Source of the DNA: Verrucomicrobiia bacterium
GTDB lineage: Bacteria; Verrucomicrobiota; Verrucomicrobiia; Verrucomicrobiales; Akkermansiaceae
Assembly (NCBI GenBank): GCA_030430455.1
Contig: JAUIJB010000006.1
Span: forward strand, 1-64,000
Direction of reading: 5' to 3'
DNA: 64,000 bases
A program made the translations under genes and the position numbers. Positions 38,659 to 47,332 of this stretch are shown one piece after another; within the stretch, counting starts at the first letter, position 1, and the number at the start of each line of letters is the position of its first letter. The notes under the pieces were generated by a model that saw only the letters and a list, made by a program, of their open reading frames with translations, was not told where the DNA came from and searched no databases.

Positions 38659-40031
38659 GATTCGACGGGCTCGATGATCTTGCCCGGGTTGAGCAGGCCG
38701 TCGGGATCGAGCGTGCGCTTGATCATCCCCAGGAGCCGGTAGCTGGCCTCGTCGAATTGCTCGCGCAGCGCCTGCTTCTTCGCCAGGCCGACGCCGTGCT
38801 CGCCGGTGATCGTGCCGCCGAGTTTCATCGTCTGCGCAAAGATTTCCTCCAGCGCGAGCTCGACGCGGTGCATCTCGGCGGCGTTGCGCTCGTCGGTGAG
38901 GATGGTCGGGTGCAGGTTGCCGTCGCCGAAGTGCCCGAAGGTCGCGATCTCGAGCTGGTGGCGCGCGGCGACCTCCTCGATGAAGCGGATCATCCCGGCC
39001 AGCTCGCTGCGCGGCACGGTGACGTCCTCGAGGATGGTGGTGGGGCGAATCCGCGCGAGGGCTGAAAAGGCACTGCGCCGCGCGGTGGCGAGGCGGGCGG
39101 CCTCCTCGGCGTCGGCCGCCCGCGCGACGGTGGTCGCGCCGTGCTCGCGGGCCAGCTGCTCGATGCGTGCGGCCTCGTCGGCGACCGCCGCCGGGTGGCC
39201 GTCGGTCTCGACCAGCAGCAGCGCCTCGGCATCGCCGGGCAGGCCGACCTTGGCGAACTCCTCGACGCAGCGGATCGTCCGCCGGTCGAGGAACTCCAGC
39301 GTGCAGGGGATGATCGGCGAGGCGATGATCGCCGAGACCGTGGCGGCGGCGGTGTCCATCGCCTCGAAGGTGGCCAGCAGGGTCTGGCGCGCCGCCGGCT
39401 TGGGCAGCAGCTTCAGCAGCACCCGGGTGACGATCCCCAGCGTGCCCTCGCTGCCGATGAACAGGTCGCGCAGGTTGTAGCCGGCGACGTCCTTGACGCA
39501 CTTGTTGCCGAGCCAGCAGGTTGAGCCGTCGGCCAGCACCACCTCCATCCCCATGACGTAGTCACGAGTCACGCCGTACTTCAGGCCACGCAGTCCGCCC
39601 GAGTTCTCGGCGACGTTGCCGCCGATGGTGCTGATCTTCATCGACCCGGGGTCCGGCGGGTAGAACAGGCCGGCCTCGTCGGCGGCCGCGAAGATGTCCT
39701 GGGTGATCACCCCGGCCTCGACCTCCATGGTCAGGTTGCGGCGGTCGATCGCGAGAATCCGCTTCATGCGCTGGAGGCAGAGCACGACGCCCCCGGCGAC
39801 CGGCACGCTGCCGCCGCTCAGGCCGGTGCCGCTGCCGCGCGAGACGACCGGCACCCGCCGCTCGCGGCACAACTTCACGATCCCGGCGACCTCGCCGGTG
39901 TCGGCGGGAAACACGACCGCCGCCGGCCGCTGCTTCAGCGCGGCGGCGCCGTCGAAGCCGTATGGCACGACGTCCTCGGGCTCGGTGAGGACGTGTTCGG
40001 GCCCGAGGAGGGAGCGAAGCTCTTCAATCAT
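38655..40031 (-). CDS. glcD: FAD-linked glycolate (2-hydroxyacid) oxidase subunit GlcD
   Basis: A 458-residue FAD-binding PCMH protein. It has PVVSRGSGTGLSGG in the FAD-binding region (about 61-74), GGNVAENSGGLRGLKYGVT (~137-155), and a C-terminal FAD-oxidase domain with FGHFGDGNLHP and ITGEHGVGLAKK. It oxidises glycolate, or a related 2-hydroxyacid such as lactate, with GlcF as electron partner. It overlaps GlcF by GTGA and the transporter stop by 8 bp, so the three are tightly coupled. Position downstream of a RuBisCO-like protein and kinase suggests that glycolate is made by that pathway. Confidence 0.9.
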   Translation of the reverse strand: MIEELRSLLGPEHVLTEPEDVVPYGFDGAAALKQRPAAVVFPADTGEVAGIVKLCRERRVPVVSRGSGTGLSGGSVPVAGGVVLCLQRMKRILAIDRRNLTMEVEAGVITQDIFAAADEAGLFYPPDPGSMKISTIGGNVAENSGGLRGLKYGVTRDYVMGMEVVLADGSTCWLGNKCVKDVAGYNLRDLFIGSEGTLGIVTRVLLKLLPKPAARQTLLATFEAMDTAAATVSAIIASPIIPCTLEFLDRRTIRCVEEFAKVGLPGDAEALLLVETDGHPAAVADEAARIEQLAREHGATTVARAADAEEAARLATARRSAFSALARIRPTTILEDVTVPRSELAGMIRFIEEVAARHQLEIATFGHFGDGNLHPTILTDERNAAEMHRVELALEEIFAQTMKLGGTITGEHGVGLAKKQALREQFDEASYRLLGMIKRTLDPDGLLNPGKIIEPVES

Positions 40032-41331
40032 CGTCGCGGGCGGGGTGACGTTTCCAGTAGTTGGCGAGGATCGATCCCGAGATGTTCATCCACGGGCTGA
40101 AGATGGCGGCGGCGAGGCCGAGGGTGGCGAGCTTGCCGAGGTCGCTGGCGATTCCGAAGGCCATGCCGCCGTTCTGCATGCCGACCTCCATCGCCACCGT
40201 GCGGGCGTCGTTGCGCTTGAGGCCCATCGCCCGGCTGAGCCAGTAACCCAGCAGGTAGCCGATCGAGTTGTGCAGCACGGCGGCGACGCACAGCAGCAGG
40301 CCGATGGCGAGCAGCGCGTCGCGCCCGGAGGCCGTGGCGATGGCGGTGAAGTAGATGATGCCGAACATCGAGAACACCGGCATGAAGCCGTCGAGCCCGG
40401 GCAGCACCCGGGTGAGCTGGTGGTAGGCCAGCCCGACCAGCACGGCGGCGAGCAGGAAGCCCGCGACGGTGACCGTGTTGAGCAGCGCGGGCGCGGGGAT
40501 CGACGCCTCGATGGTGGACCAGCCGATGGTGGAAATGGTGACGAGCCAGACCAAGGCCACGACGGCAAGGATGCGGATGATCAGCCGGCCACCTCGAGCC
40601 GCGCGCTTCAGGTAGTCGTGGACCAGCGCGGCGCCGATCGGAGCGACGACGATCTTGAAGATCGACATCATCGCCGTGACGAAGTCGAAGCGGCTGGTTT
40701 CCCCACTGACCGGCGTGCCGAGCTGGGTCAGCCAGAACGGAGTGACGAAGGGGGCGAGCGCGGTGGCGCAGGCGGTGAGGGTGATCGACAGCGGCAGGTT
40801 GAGCCGTCCCATGTGGGCCATGACGTTCGAGGCCAGGCCGCTGGAGCAGGAACCGATCAGCACCAGCCCGGCACCGATCTCCGGCGGGAAGCCGAGCATC
40901 CGGGCCAGCCCGAATCCGACCAGTGGCATGATCGAGAATTGGCAGATCAGGCCGACGATGACGCCGTGCGGCATCTTGGCGACCCCGGCGAAGTCGCGGA
41001 TGCTCATCTGCGTGCCCATGCCGAACATCACCAGCTGGATGATGATCAGCACGGCCCAGGGGTTCTTGAAGTTAATCGCCAGCGACTCGGTGATCTGCGG
41101 GCTGAGGAAGGCCTCGGGATAGAGCAGCGGGCAGACGACGGCGAAGACGATCCACGCGGTGAACCGGTAGCCGCGCAGGGCCGGGATGGCTCCGAGCCCG
41201 ACCGGCAGCGTCGTCACCGCGACCGCCCCGGCGGCGCGGGCGAGCCCGTCCTGGCCCAGGGCCAGGCCGGTGAGGGCCACGACGAGAGCCAGGCCGAAGA
41301 TGCCGAGGCAGGCTTTGCGGATCCGGGTCAT
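40024..41331 (-). CDS. Bile acid:sodium symporter (BASS)-like transporter
   Basis: A 435-residue integral membrane protein with about ten hydrophobic segments and an extra N-terminal helix. It shows the BASS features FGMGTQMSIRDFAGV and IGSCSSGLASNVMAHMG, with a polar kink and an inverted-repeat-like second half (MEVGMQNGGMAFGIAS). It is longer than usual BASS proteins (about 300-330) because of the N-terminal region and a mid insertion. Relatives carry organic acids with sodium. It overlaps GlcD by 8 bp, so it likely moves a substrate or product (apionate-like acid, glycolate or lactate) of this operon; which one is unknown. Confidence 0.75.
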   Translation of the reverse strand: MTRIRKACLGIFGLALVVALTGLALGQDGLARAAGAVAVTTLPVGLGAIPALRGYRFTAWIVFAVVCPLLYPEAFLSPQITESLAINFKNPWAVLIIIQLVMFGMGTQMSIRDFAGVAKMPHGVIVGLICQFSIMPLVGFGLARMLGFPPEIGAGLVLIGSCSSGLASNVMAHMGRLNLPLSITLTACATALAPFVTPFWLTQLGTPVSGETSRFDFVTAMMSIFKIVVAPIGAALVHDYLKRAARGGRLIIRILAVVALVWLVTISTIGWSTIEASIPAPALLNTVTVAGFLLAAVLVGLAYHQLTRVLPGLDGFMPVFSMFGIIYFTAIATASGRDALLAIGLLLCVAAVLHNSIGYLLGYWLSRAMGLKRNDARTVAMEVGMQNGGMAFGIASDLGKLATLGLAAAIFSPWMNISGSILANYWKRHPARDDD

Positions 41332-41407
41332 TGCGTTCCTTTCGGTGGGTTTCCGGTGGCGGTGCGATCGAAGGAGCAAGAGGAGCTTGCCGGGTCGTTT
41401 GGGGGAA

Positions 41408-41478
41408 AACCACGGTTGAACACGGATGAACGCAGATGCTCAAATCCATCTGCGATCATCGGTGTCCATCTGCGGTTC
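41408..41478. repeat. Inverted CGCAGATG repeat pair, family C, copy 2
   Basis: AACCACGGTTGAACACGG and GAACGCAGATG are mirrored imperfectly by CATCTGCGATCATCGGTG and TCCATCTGCGGTT. This could form a ~30-bp imperfect hairpin. It sits in the 186-bp gap inside the operon, between the racemase-fold gene and the transporter. Confidence 0.6.
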
Positions 41479-41517
41479 ATCATCATAGGGTGGCATGAGC
41501 CGTTCGCCCGGGTGCAC

Positions 41518-42177
41518 TCAGTCCGCCATCACCTTGGCCAGGTGGGCGATGGCGATCGGCGGGCTGGCCAGGATCGGGACGGTCTTCTCCGCCTCGTCGA
41601 GCGTGTCGACCACCCGCGCCATCGAGGCCTGGGCGAGCAGGACGACCTCGACCTCGCCGACCAGCTCGCGCAGCGCCGCGGCCACCAGCGAGTCGTGCTT
41701 CTCCGCATCGCCGGCCATCAGCGCCTCGAAGGCGCCCTCGCAGAGCCGGGCGGTGAGCTGGATCTCGCGGCCGGCCGCCGCCGCGCGCCGCCGCACCAGG
41801 TCGCTGGTCGGGTCGAGGGTCGTCGGCAGGGTGGCGATCACGCCGATGCGGGTGCCGCCGGCGACCGCCTCGTCGACCATCGGCCGGTCGACCCGCAGCA
41901 CCGGGATGCCGACGAAGGGTTCCGAAGCCTCGACGGCCGGGCCGATCGACGAGCAGGTGACCAGCACCTGGTCGGCGCCGCCGGCCTCGGCCGACTCGAT
42001 GTAGCTGCCGACGCGGCGGGTCAGGTCGGCGGTCAATTCACCGCGCTCGCCGATCTGCCGCACCAGGCTGTCGTCGACGATGTTGAAGGTGGCGACGCCG
42101 GGGAGCTGCTCGCTGCAGAGTTGCTGGAAGACCGGGACGAGGGTGGCGGAGGTGTGGACGAGGGCGAGGGTTTTCAT
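41518..42177 (-). CDS. Asp/Glu-racemase superfamily protein lacking the second catalytic cysteine
   Basis: A 219-residue protein with the aspartate/glutamate/hydantoin racemase fold. The first cysteine site is intact, C75 in LVTCSSIGP. The second half, where racemases carry another cysteine, reads LLAQASMARV with Ser at 185. A two-base racemization is therefore unlikely. A one-base isomerase, lyase or decarboxylase-like activity is possible, as known for single-cysteine members such as arylmalonate decarboxylase. It is spaced 14 bp from the kinase gene in the same operon, which suggests action on the same acid-sugar intermediates. The start ATG 42177 gives the usual N-terminus; further upstream is antisense-like. 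Confidence 0.8.
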   Translation of the reverse strand: MKTLALVHTSATLVPVFQQLCSEQLPGVATFNIVDDSLVRQIGERGELTADLTRRVGSYIESAEAGGADQVLVTCSSIGPAVEASEPFVGIPVLRVDRPMVDEAVAGGTRIGVIATLPTTLDPTSDLVRRRAAAAGREIQLTARLCEGAFEALMAGDAEKHDSLVAAALRELVGEVEVVLLAQASMARVVDTLDEAEKTVPILASPPIAIAHLAKVMAD

Positions 42178-42191
42178 GAAATACGATGGGT

Positions 42192-43562
42192 TTAGGAGTT
42201 CGGGCATCCCCGGAGCAGGCGGGGGAACAGGTCGGCGGCGCCGACCTGGCCGCCCTTGAAGACGATCTCGCGGCCGGCCGCCGGCGAGTCCGGCGCATGG
42301 ATGCGGCACAGGGGCGCGCCGGGCGTGAAGGTGGCGGTCATCTCGACCGCCTCGATTCCGAGGGCCCGGGCGGCGTGGCTCGACGAGTCGCCGCCGGCGA
42401 TCATCAGGCGCCGGATGTCCGATCCAGCCAGTACTTCGCGTCCGATCCGGCCCAGCGCCCGTCCGAGCAGCTCGCCGGTGATGGCCGCGGCGCCGCTCTT
42501 GCCCATCCCGCCGAGGTGCTCACCGACGAGGTCCTGTCGCGGGTCGCCGGGGCCGCGGCTGGTATGGACGACGACGGAGGACCCCTGGGCGAGCAACTCG
42601 CCGGCGCGGGCCATGGCTTTGGCCACCTCGCCCGGGTCCTCGCGGAGCAGGGCGACGGGATCGAGCGCCACCTCGGCGAAGCCCGCGGCGAGGGCGTGCT
42701 CGATTTGCGCTCCAGTGACCGGCGAGCAGCTGCCGGAAAGGACCAGCACCGGGCCATCCGCGGGAGTGGCGGGCGGGGGCGTTGGATCACCGGACCCGAG
42801 CTGCCCCGCGAGCGCCATTTCGACGCCGGACGAGCCGATGATGAACAGCGGGGACTGGCGCTCGGTGAGATCCTCGAGCACGCCGCCGATGGCCTCGAGA
42901 TCGGACTCGTGCAGTCCGTCGACCAGCACCGCCCTGGCGCCTTCGTTCAAGGCGCAGTCGAGCAGCTTGTGGATTTCGGCCGGCGGCTGCTGCAGCTGGA
43001 GGATATCGAGCAGCGCGCAGGGCAGCTCGGTCTGCCGGGCGAGGTGAAGCCGCAGGTCGCTCTCGTCGGCCGGCGTGACCGGGTGCTGGTGCATTGCCGG
43101 GTGGCGGTCGAGGCGGTGGATGGCGCCCTCGCTGCCGATGCCCATGCGGGCGAAGAGGTTGCCGAAGACGCAATGGCGGCCGAGGGCCGGCGCGGCGACA
43201 ACGATCGGAACCAGCGGGGTGCCGAAGGCGGCGATGCCGGCCTCGAGGGCGCAGCCGATGCTGCCGATTCGCGGCGAGGAGTCGAAGGTCGAGCAGACCT
43301 TGTAGTGAACCTGCCGGGGATTGAGCGAGCGGAGCGCGGCAAAGGCAGAGTCGAGGACCGGCTGCATCCGCTGCGGCGGCAGCGAGCGGGTCAGCCCGGC
43401 GACGCCGATGGCGTCGAACTCGCCGAATCGCTCAAGTGTCTCAGGTGTCGGCGGGTCGAGGAACAACACGGCGCGACCACCCGCACGCGCCAGCCACTCG
43501 AGGGCATCGGTCGACCCGGTGAAGTCATCACCGTAGAACGCGAAGGGAAGGGAGGTGGCCAC
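42192..43562 (-). CDS. oiaK: DUF1537 four-carbon acid sugar kinase family protein, probable 3-oxo-isoapionate kinase
   Basis: A 456-residue member of the OtnK/DUF1537 family. The N-terminal domain begins FAFYGDDFTGSTDALEW (residues ~7-23) with the acid-sugar-binding aspartates. The C-terminal nucleotide-binding domain has VLSGSCSPVTGAQIEHA and IAGGDSSSHAARALGI. The family phosphorylates D-erythronate, D-threonate, L-threonate or 3-oxo-isoapionate. The pairing with a RuBisCO-like protein 15 bp upstream is the arrangement of the D-apionate pathway, in which OiaK makes 3-oxo-isoapionate 4-phosphate. No OtnC or DenD aldolase or dehydrogenase partner is present. The family is certain; the substrate is inferred from context. 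Confidence 0.85.
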   Translation of the reverse strand: MATSLPFAFYGDDFTGSTDALEWLARAGGRAVLFLDPPTPETLERFGEFDAIGVAGLTRSLPPQRMQPVLDSAFAALRSLNPRQVHYKVCSTFDSSPRIGSIGCALEAGIAAFGTPLVPIVVAAPALGRHCVFGNLFARMGIGSEGAIHRLDRHPAMHQHPVTPADESDLRLHLARQTELPCALLDILQLQQPPAEIHKLLDCALNEGARAVLVDGLHESDLEAIGGVLEDLTERQSPLFIIGSSGVEMALAGQLGSGDPTPPPATPADGPVLVLSGSCSPVTGAQIEHALAAGFAEVALDPVALLREDPGEVAKAMARAGELLAQGSSVVVHTSRGPGDPRQDLVGEHLGGMGKSGAAAITGELLGRALGRIGREVLAGSDIRRLMIAGGDSSSHAARALGIEAVEMTATFTPGAPLCRIHAPDSPAAGREIVFKGGQVGAADLFPRLLRGCPNS

Positions 43563-43577
43563 GGGCGGGGTCGGGAT

Positions 43578-44813
43578 TCAGGCGAACTTTTCCACCGAGG
43601 CGAGAAGCTCCGGGTAGCGGGCGGTTGCAGCGTCGAAGTCGAGCCCCTCGACGGCGGCCTGCCACCAGGTCTGCAGCGAGCGGACCCCGGCGGCCGGGCC
43701 CTCCGGGTGGGCCATGATGCCGCCGCCGGCCATGTAGAGCAGGTCGACCGTGCCGGTGCGGCGGAAGGTCTCGGGCGCCTGACCGCCCCACTGGCCGGAG
43801 GAAACCACCGGCAGCAGCGGCCGCCCGAGCGGCTCGGCGGCGAGGCAGGACCCGATCGAGCGCACCACCGAGTCGTCGTCCTCCCAGAACTTGTTGGCGA
43901 TGCCGTTGACGTGGAGCTGGTCGACGCCGGCGAGGCGCCAGAGCTTCTGGTAGGCGGGAAACTCGATGCCGAGCAGCGGGTGGCGGTTGAGCATCCCCCA
44001 GCCGTTGCGATGGCCGTGGATCGCGAGCTCGCCGCGGTCGCAGATCTTCTTGGCTCCGGCCAGTCCCACGCTGTTCAGGCTGATCATCGCGCAGCACCCG
44101 CCGCTGGCGACCACCTTGTCGTAGTGGCGCTGCATCGCGTCGAGCTCGTCGCTGACGTTGAAGGCGTACATCACCCGCTTGCCGCTGCGCTGGGCGTGCT
44201 CGTCGAGGACCTGCATCACCGCGTCGACCCGCTCGTCGAAGGGCGAGTGCGGCGGGTTGGCCATCAGCTCGTCGTCCTTGATGAAGTCGATCCCGGCCGC
44301 GGCGAGGGTCCCGGCCAGCTCGGCGGTTTGGGCGGGGGACATGCCGATGCTCGGCTTCATGATCGTGCCGATCAAGGGGCGCCCGTGCACGCCGGTGAGC
44401 TCGCGGCAGCCGTCGATGCCGAAGGCCGGCCCGCGAAAGGCCGCCGCGAAGTCGTCCGGGAAATCGAGGTCGAGCAGCTTGAGGCCGGAGAATTGGGCCA
44501 GCTCGTAGAGGTTGCCCTGCACGGTCGAGACCAGCGTGGGCAGGTTGTGGCCGAAGTTCTCCGTCGACCAGGAAACGCTGACCCGAGCCCGTTGCAGCGA
44601 ACCCTCGCCGCGGTGTCCGGGCAGCGAGGGTGAGTCGACCGTCTCCAGACCGGTGATCTCCTCGACCCGCGCGGCGAAGCGCTGCTTCAGCTCGGCGGTT
44701 TCGCCGGGCACGGCGACGAAGGTTCCCGACGACTGCTCGCCAGCGAGCGAGGCCGCCGCGTCGGCGGGGTCACGCGGGGTCTCGACGAGGTAGTGGGCGA
44801 CGACGCGGTCCAT
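43578..44813 (-). CDS. RuBisCO-like protein, probable 3-oxo-isoapionate-4-phosphate transcarboxylase/hydrolase or decarboxylase (OiaT/OiaX type)
   Basis: A 411-residue RuBisCO large-subunit homologue. The active-site lysine is K153 in GTIMKPSIG. The metal-binding loop is DFIKDDE, with K179 (carbamylation position), D181 and E182. Loop 6 is altered to HGHRNGWG (H266-H268). No small subunit or phosphoribulokinase is near, so it is not a CO2-fixing RuBisCO. RuBisCO-like proteins beside DUF1537 kinases act on 3-oxo-isoapionate 4-phosphate. One type yields 3-phosphoglycerate and glycolate, the other erythrulose phosphate and CO2. Glycolate oxidase in this operon favours the first (inference). The start ATG 44813 is the first gene of the operon; the in-frame ATG 44906 would add a non-family tail. 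Confidence 0.85.
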   Translation of the reverse strand: MDRVVAHYLVETPRDPADAAASLAGEQSSGTFVAVPGETAELKQRFAARVEEITGLETVDSPSLPGHRGEGSLQRARVSVSWSTENFGHNLPTLVSTVQGNLYELAQFSGLKLLDLDFPDDFAAAFRGPAFGIDGCRELTGVHGRPLIGTIMKPSIGMSPAQTAELAGTLAAAGIDFIKDDELMANPPHSPFDERVDAVMQVLDEHAQRSGKRVMYAFNVSDELDAMQRHYDKVVASGGCCAMISLNSVGLAGAKKICDRGELAIHGHRNGWGMLNRHPLLGIEFPAYQKLWRLAGVDQLHVNGIANKFWEDDDSVVRSIGSCLAAEPLGRPLLPVVSSGQWGGQAPETFRRTGTVDLLYMAGGGIMAHPEGPAAGVRSLQTWWQAAVEGLDFDAATARYPELLASVEKFA

Positions 44814-45030
44814 GCAGTGGGTGGGTTCCGGGAATTCCCTCCGCGCGATCCGGCGGGCGGGGGAATCTCCCCGCTCCAGCCAACCAGCCCGCCGATCCCC
44901 CGGCAAGGAGGCAGCAAGACTTCATTCGGCCTTCCCCGACATGAATCGGCCTTGCGCTGCGGGCTGAGGATCTGTTGGGCTTGCGAGAAGCGGAGTCGGC
45001 GCCTGGCCCGATTCCCAACCGGATCCTGCC

Positions 45031-46422
45031 ATGACCATGCGTGCGCGCATCTTGCACACTTCCCGAATCCTCGCCCTTGCCGCCATCGCGACCCTCGCCG
45101 GCCGGGTGCAGGCCGACCCGGCCCAGGACGCCCGGATGGCCTGGTTCCGCGAGGCGAAATTCGGCATGTTCATCCACTGGGGCCTCTATGCGATCCCGGC
45201 GGGGCAGTGGAAGGGCGAGCGCATTCCCGGTTTCGGCGAGTGGATCATGTCCCACGCGAGGATTCCCGCGGCGGAGTATGCCGGCTTGGCGAAGCAGTGG
45301 CAGCCGCGCCACTTCGATGCCGATGCCTGGGTGCGGCTGGCGAAGGACTCGGGGATGAGGTACATCGTCTTCACCGCGAAGCACCACGATGGCTTCGCGA
45401 TGTACGACTCCCCGGTCAGCGAATTCGACGTGACGGATGCGTCCCCATGGGACCGCGACCCCCTTCGCGAGCTGGCGGAGGCCTGTGCCCGTCACGACAT
45501 CCGGCTGGGGATCTACTACTCCCAGGCGCAGGACTGGCACGAGCCCGGCGGTGCCGGAAACGACTGGGACTTCGGCCCGGACGCGGAAAAGGACCGCGAC
45601 GGGTCCTACGACCGCTACCTGCGGGGGAAGGCCGAACCCCAGGTGAGCGAGCTGTTGACCCGCTACGGCCCGGTGAGTTGCATCTGGTTCGACACCCCCG
45701 ACCTGATCACCCCGGAGCGCGGCCAGCGCTTCGTCGACCTCGTCCGCGAGCTGCAACCCGACTGCCTGATCGACGGCAGGCTGGGATCGGCCGGCGACTA
45801 CGTCACCACCGACGACAACACCATCCCGAACCTCGCGGCCAAGGGCGACTGGGAGACGCCGATGACCACCAACCACAGCTGGGGCTACCGTTCCGACGAC
45901 CACGACTGGAAGTCACCCACCGAGATTCTCTTCAAGCTGGCCGACATCGTCAGCAAGGGCGGCAACTTCCTCCTCAACGTCGGCCCCGACGCGGACGGCC
46001 GGATCCCGCAGGTCTGCGCGGACAACCTGCGCTTCTGCGGCGAGTGGCTGAAGGTCAACGCGGAGGCCGTCTACGGGGTCGGCCGGTCGCCCTTCGGTGG
46101 CGAGTTCGGCGAGTTCAGCCCGACCACTCGCGACCGCCACGGCAACCCGGTGTTCCTCACCCGCAGCCTGTGGCGCTGCACCACCCGCCCGGGAAAGCTC
46201 TACTTCTTCTACTTCGGCGACCGCCGCTCGACCCTCGAGCTGCCACCCTTCGAGAACGAGATCCGCAAGGCCTACATCATCGGCGACCCGGACCGGAAGC
46301 CCTGCCGCGTCGAGGTGATCAACGGCGTGCGCACCGTGTGGATCCACCGCCAGGGCTGGCACGCCACCGCCCAGGTCCTGTGCCTGGAGATCGAGGGGGA
46401 CACCGTGCGCTTCAAGGACTGA
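45031..46422 (+). CDS. GH29 alpha-L-fucosidase, secreted
   Basis: A 463-residue retaining fucosidase with a signal peptide (1-28). GH29 features: KFGMFIHWGLYAIP near residue 45, FTAKHHDGFAMYDS, and the nucleophile D221 in IWFDTPD. A C-terminal beta-sandwich starts near residue 350. The length is usual for subfamily B-like enzymes. It would free L-fucose, including from pectin side chains, for the 6-deoxyhexose routes coded nearby. It is divergent from the RuBisCO-like operon across 217 bp (44814-45030) and converges on the aldolase gene with only 7 bp between the stops. Confidence 0.93.
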   Translation: MTMRARILHTSRILALAAIATLAGRVQADPAQDARMAWFREAKFGMFIHWGLYAIPAGQWKGERIPGFGEWIMSHARIPAAEYAGLAKQWQPRHFDADAWVRLAKDSGMRYIVFTAKHHDGFAMYDSPVSEFDVTDASPWDRDPLRELAEACARHDIRLGIYYSQAQDWHEPGGAGNDWDFGPDAEKDRDGSYDRYLRGKAEPQVSELLTRYGPVSCIWFDTPDLITPERGQRFVDLVRELQPDCLIDGRLGSAGDYVTTDDNTIPNLAAKGDWETPMTTNHSWGYRSDDHDWKSPTEILFKLADIVSKGGNFLLNVGPDADGRIPQVCADNLRFCGEWLKVNAEAVYGVGRSPFGGEFGEFSPTTRDRHGNPVFLTRSLWRCTTRPGKLYFFYFGDRRSTLELPPFENEIRKAYIIGDPDRKPCRVEVINGVRTVWIHRQGWHATAQVLCLEIEGDTVRFKD

Positions 46423-46429
46423 GCTGGGT

Positions 46430-47332
46430 TCACGGAGCCCCCAGCGCATCGAGGATGGCCGCGACTCGCACCCGCTCGGGTGCCTTGAAGCGGTGGAAGG
46501 GCTCGGCCATGAAGTCGTTGCAGACGCCGAGGATCGACAGCGCGCTCTTGGTCGCCTTGATATGGCGCGAGGCGTACTTGCCGATCTCGTAGATCGCCTG
46601 GAGCGCCTCGATGCGGGCGACCAGCGGGGCGAGGGCTTCGTCGTCGCCGCCGGTGGTGGCCTTCCAGGTATCGACGAAGAGTTCGGGAAAAAGGTTGGCA
46701 CCGCCGTTCACGCCGCCGTCGCCACCCAAGCCCACAGCCGTCGGCAGCAGGTGCTCGGGGCCCATGAAGACGCTCCAGTCCGGGCGTTGTTCCTTCAGGG
46801 CGACCAGCCTGGCGAAGTAGTCGAGGTCGCCGCTGCTGTCCTTGAGGCCGGCGATGCCCCCGAGGTCACTGAGCTCGCGCAGCGTCTCCGGCTCGAACCA
46901 GACCTTGGTCAGCGCCGGCATGTTGTAGAGCATCAACGGCAGCGGCAGCTCCGGCACGAGGTGGCGGATGTACTCCTTCAGCTCCGTCTGGCCGGCCGGG
47001 AAATAGTACGGCGTGGCAAGAACCAGCATCGTGGCACCGGCATCCGCGGCGAATCTTGCCAGCGCCACCGACTCCTCGAAGGCGGTGTCGGTGATGCCGA
47101 CGAGGACCGGCACGCGATCGTCGACCTGTCGGCAGACGCGCTCGATGAGTTCGCGGCGCAGGCGGTAGCTGAGGCTCGGGGCCTCGCCGGTGGTGCCGAG
47201 GAGGAACAGGCCGCTGACGCCGCCGTCGACGATGCGGTCGACAAGCCGTTCGAGGCCGGGGTGGTCGAGTTCGTCACGCGCCGCGAGCGGCGTGATCATC
47301 GGGGGCACGATGCCCTGGAGGCGCTGGATCAT
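46430..47332 (-). CDS. DHDPS/NanA-family aldolase (candidate 2-keto-3-deoxy-acid aldolase)
   Basis: A 300-residue class I pyruvate aldolase fold. It has the GTTGE motif (46-50), Y136 in LYNMPA and the Schiff-base lysine K164 in GLKDSSGD. The family includes dihydrodipicolinate synthase, sialic acid lyase and aldolases for 2-keto-3-deoxy sugar acids, including that from L-rhamnonate. It is coupled by ATGA to a sugar symporter and lies opposite a rhamnosidase, so a 2-keto-3-deoxy-L-rhamnonate or galactonate aldolase is likelier than lysine synthesis (inference). The start is ATG 47332. The further open frame is antisense-like over the symporter. Confidence 0.85.
   Translation of the reverse strand: MIQRLQGIVPPMITPLAARDELDHPGLERLVDRIVDGGVSGLFLLGTTGEAPSLSYRLRRELIERVCRQVDDRVPVLVGITDTAFEESVALARFAADAGATMLVLATPYYFPAGQTELKEYIRHLVPELPLPLMLYNMPALTKVWFEPETLRELSDLGGIAGLKDSSGDLDYFARLVALKEQRPDWSVFMGPEHLLPTAVGLGGDGGVNGGANLFPELFVDTWKATTGGDDEALAPLVARIEALQAIYEIGKYASRHIKATKSALSILGVCNDFMAEPFHRFKAPERVRVAAILDALGAP

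Noticed and set aside
43578-44813. RuBisCO large subunit for CO2 fixation
   Set aside because: Loop 6 is altered, the length is that of RuBisCO-like proteins, there is no small subunit or phosphoribulokinase, and the partner is a DUF1537 kinase.
24898-47332. A sialic acid pathway from the SASA esterase plus the NanA-like aldolase and SSS symporter
   Set aside because: The genes are 20 kb apart. There is no sialidase, epimerase or ManNAc kinase, and both families have common plant-glycan roles.
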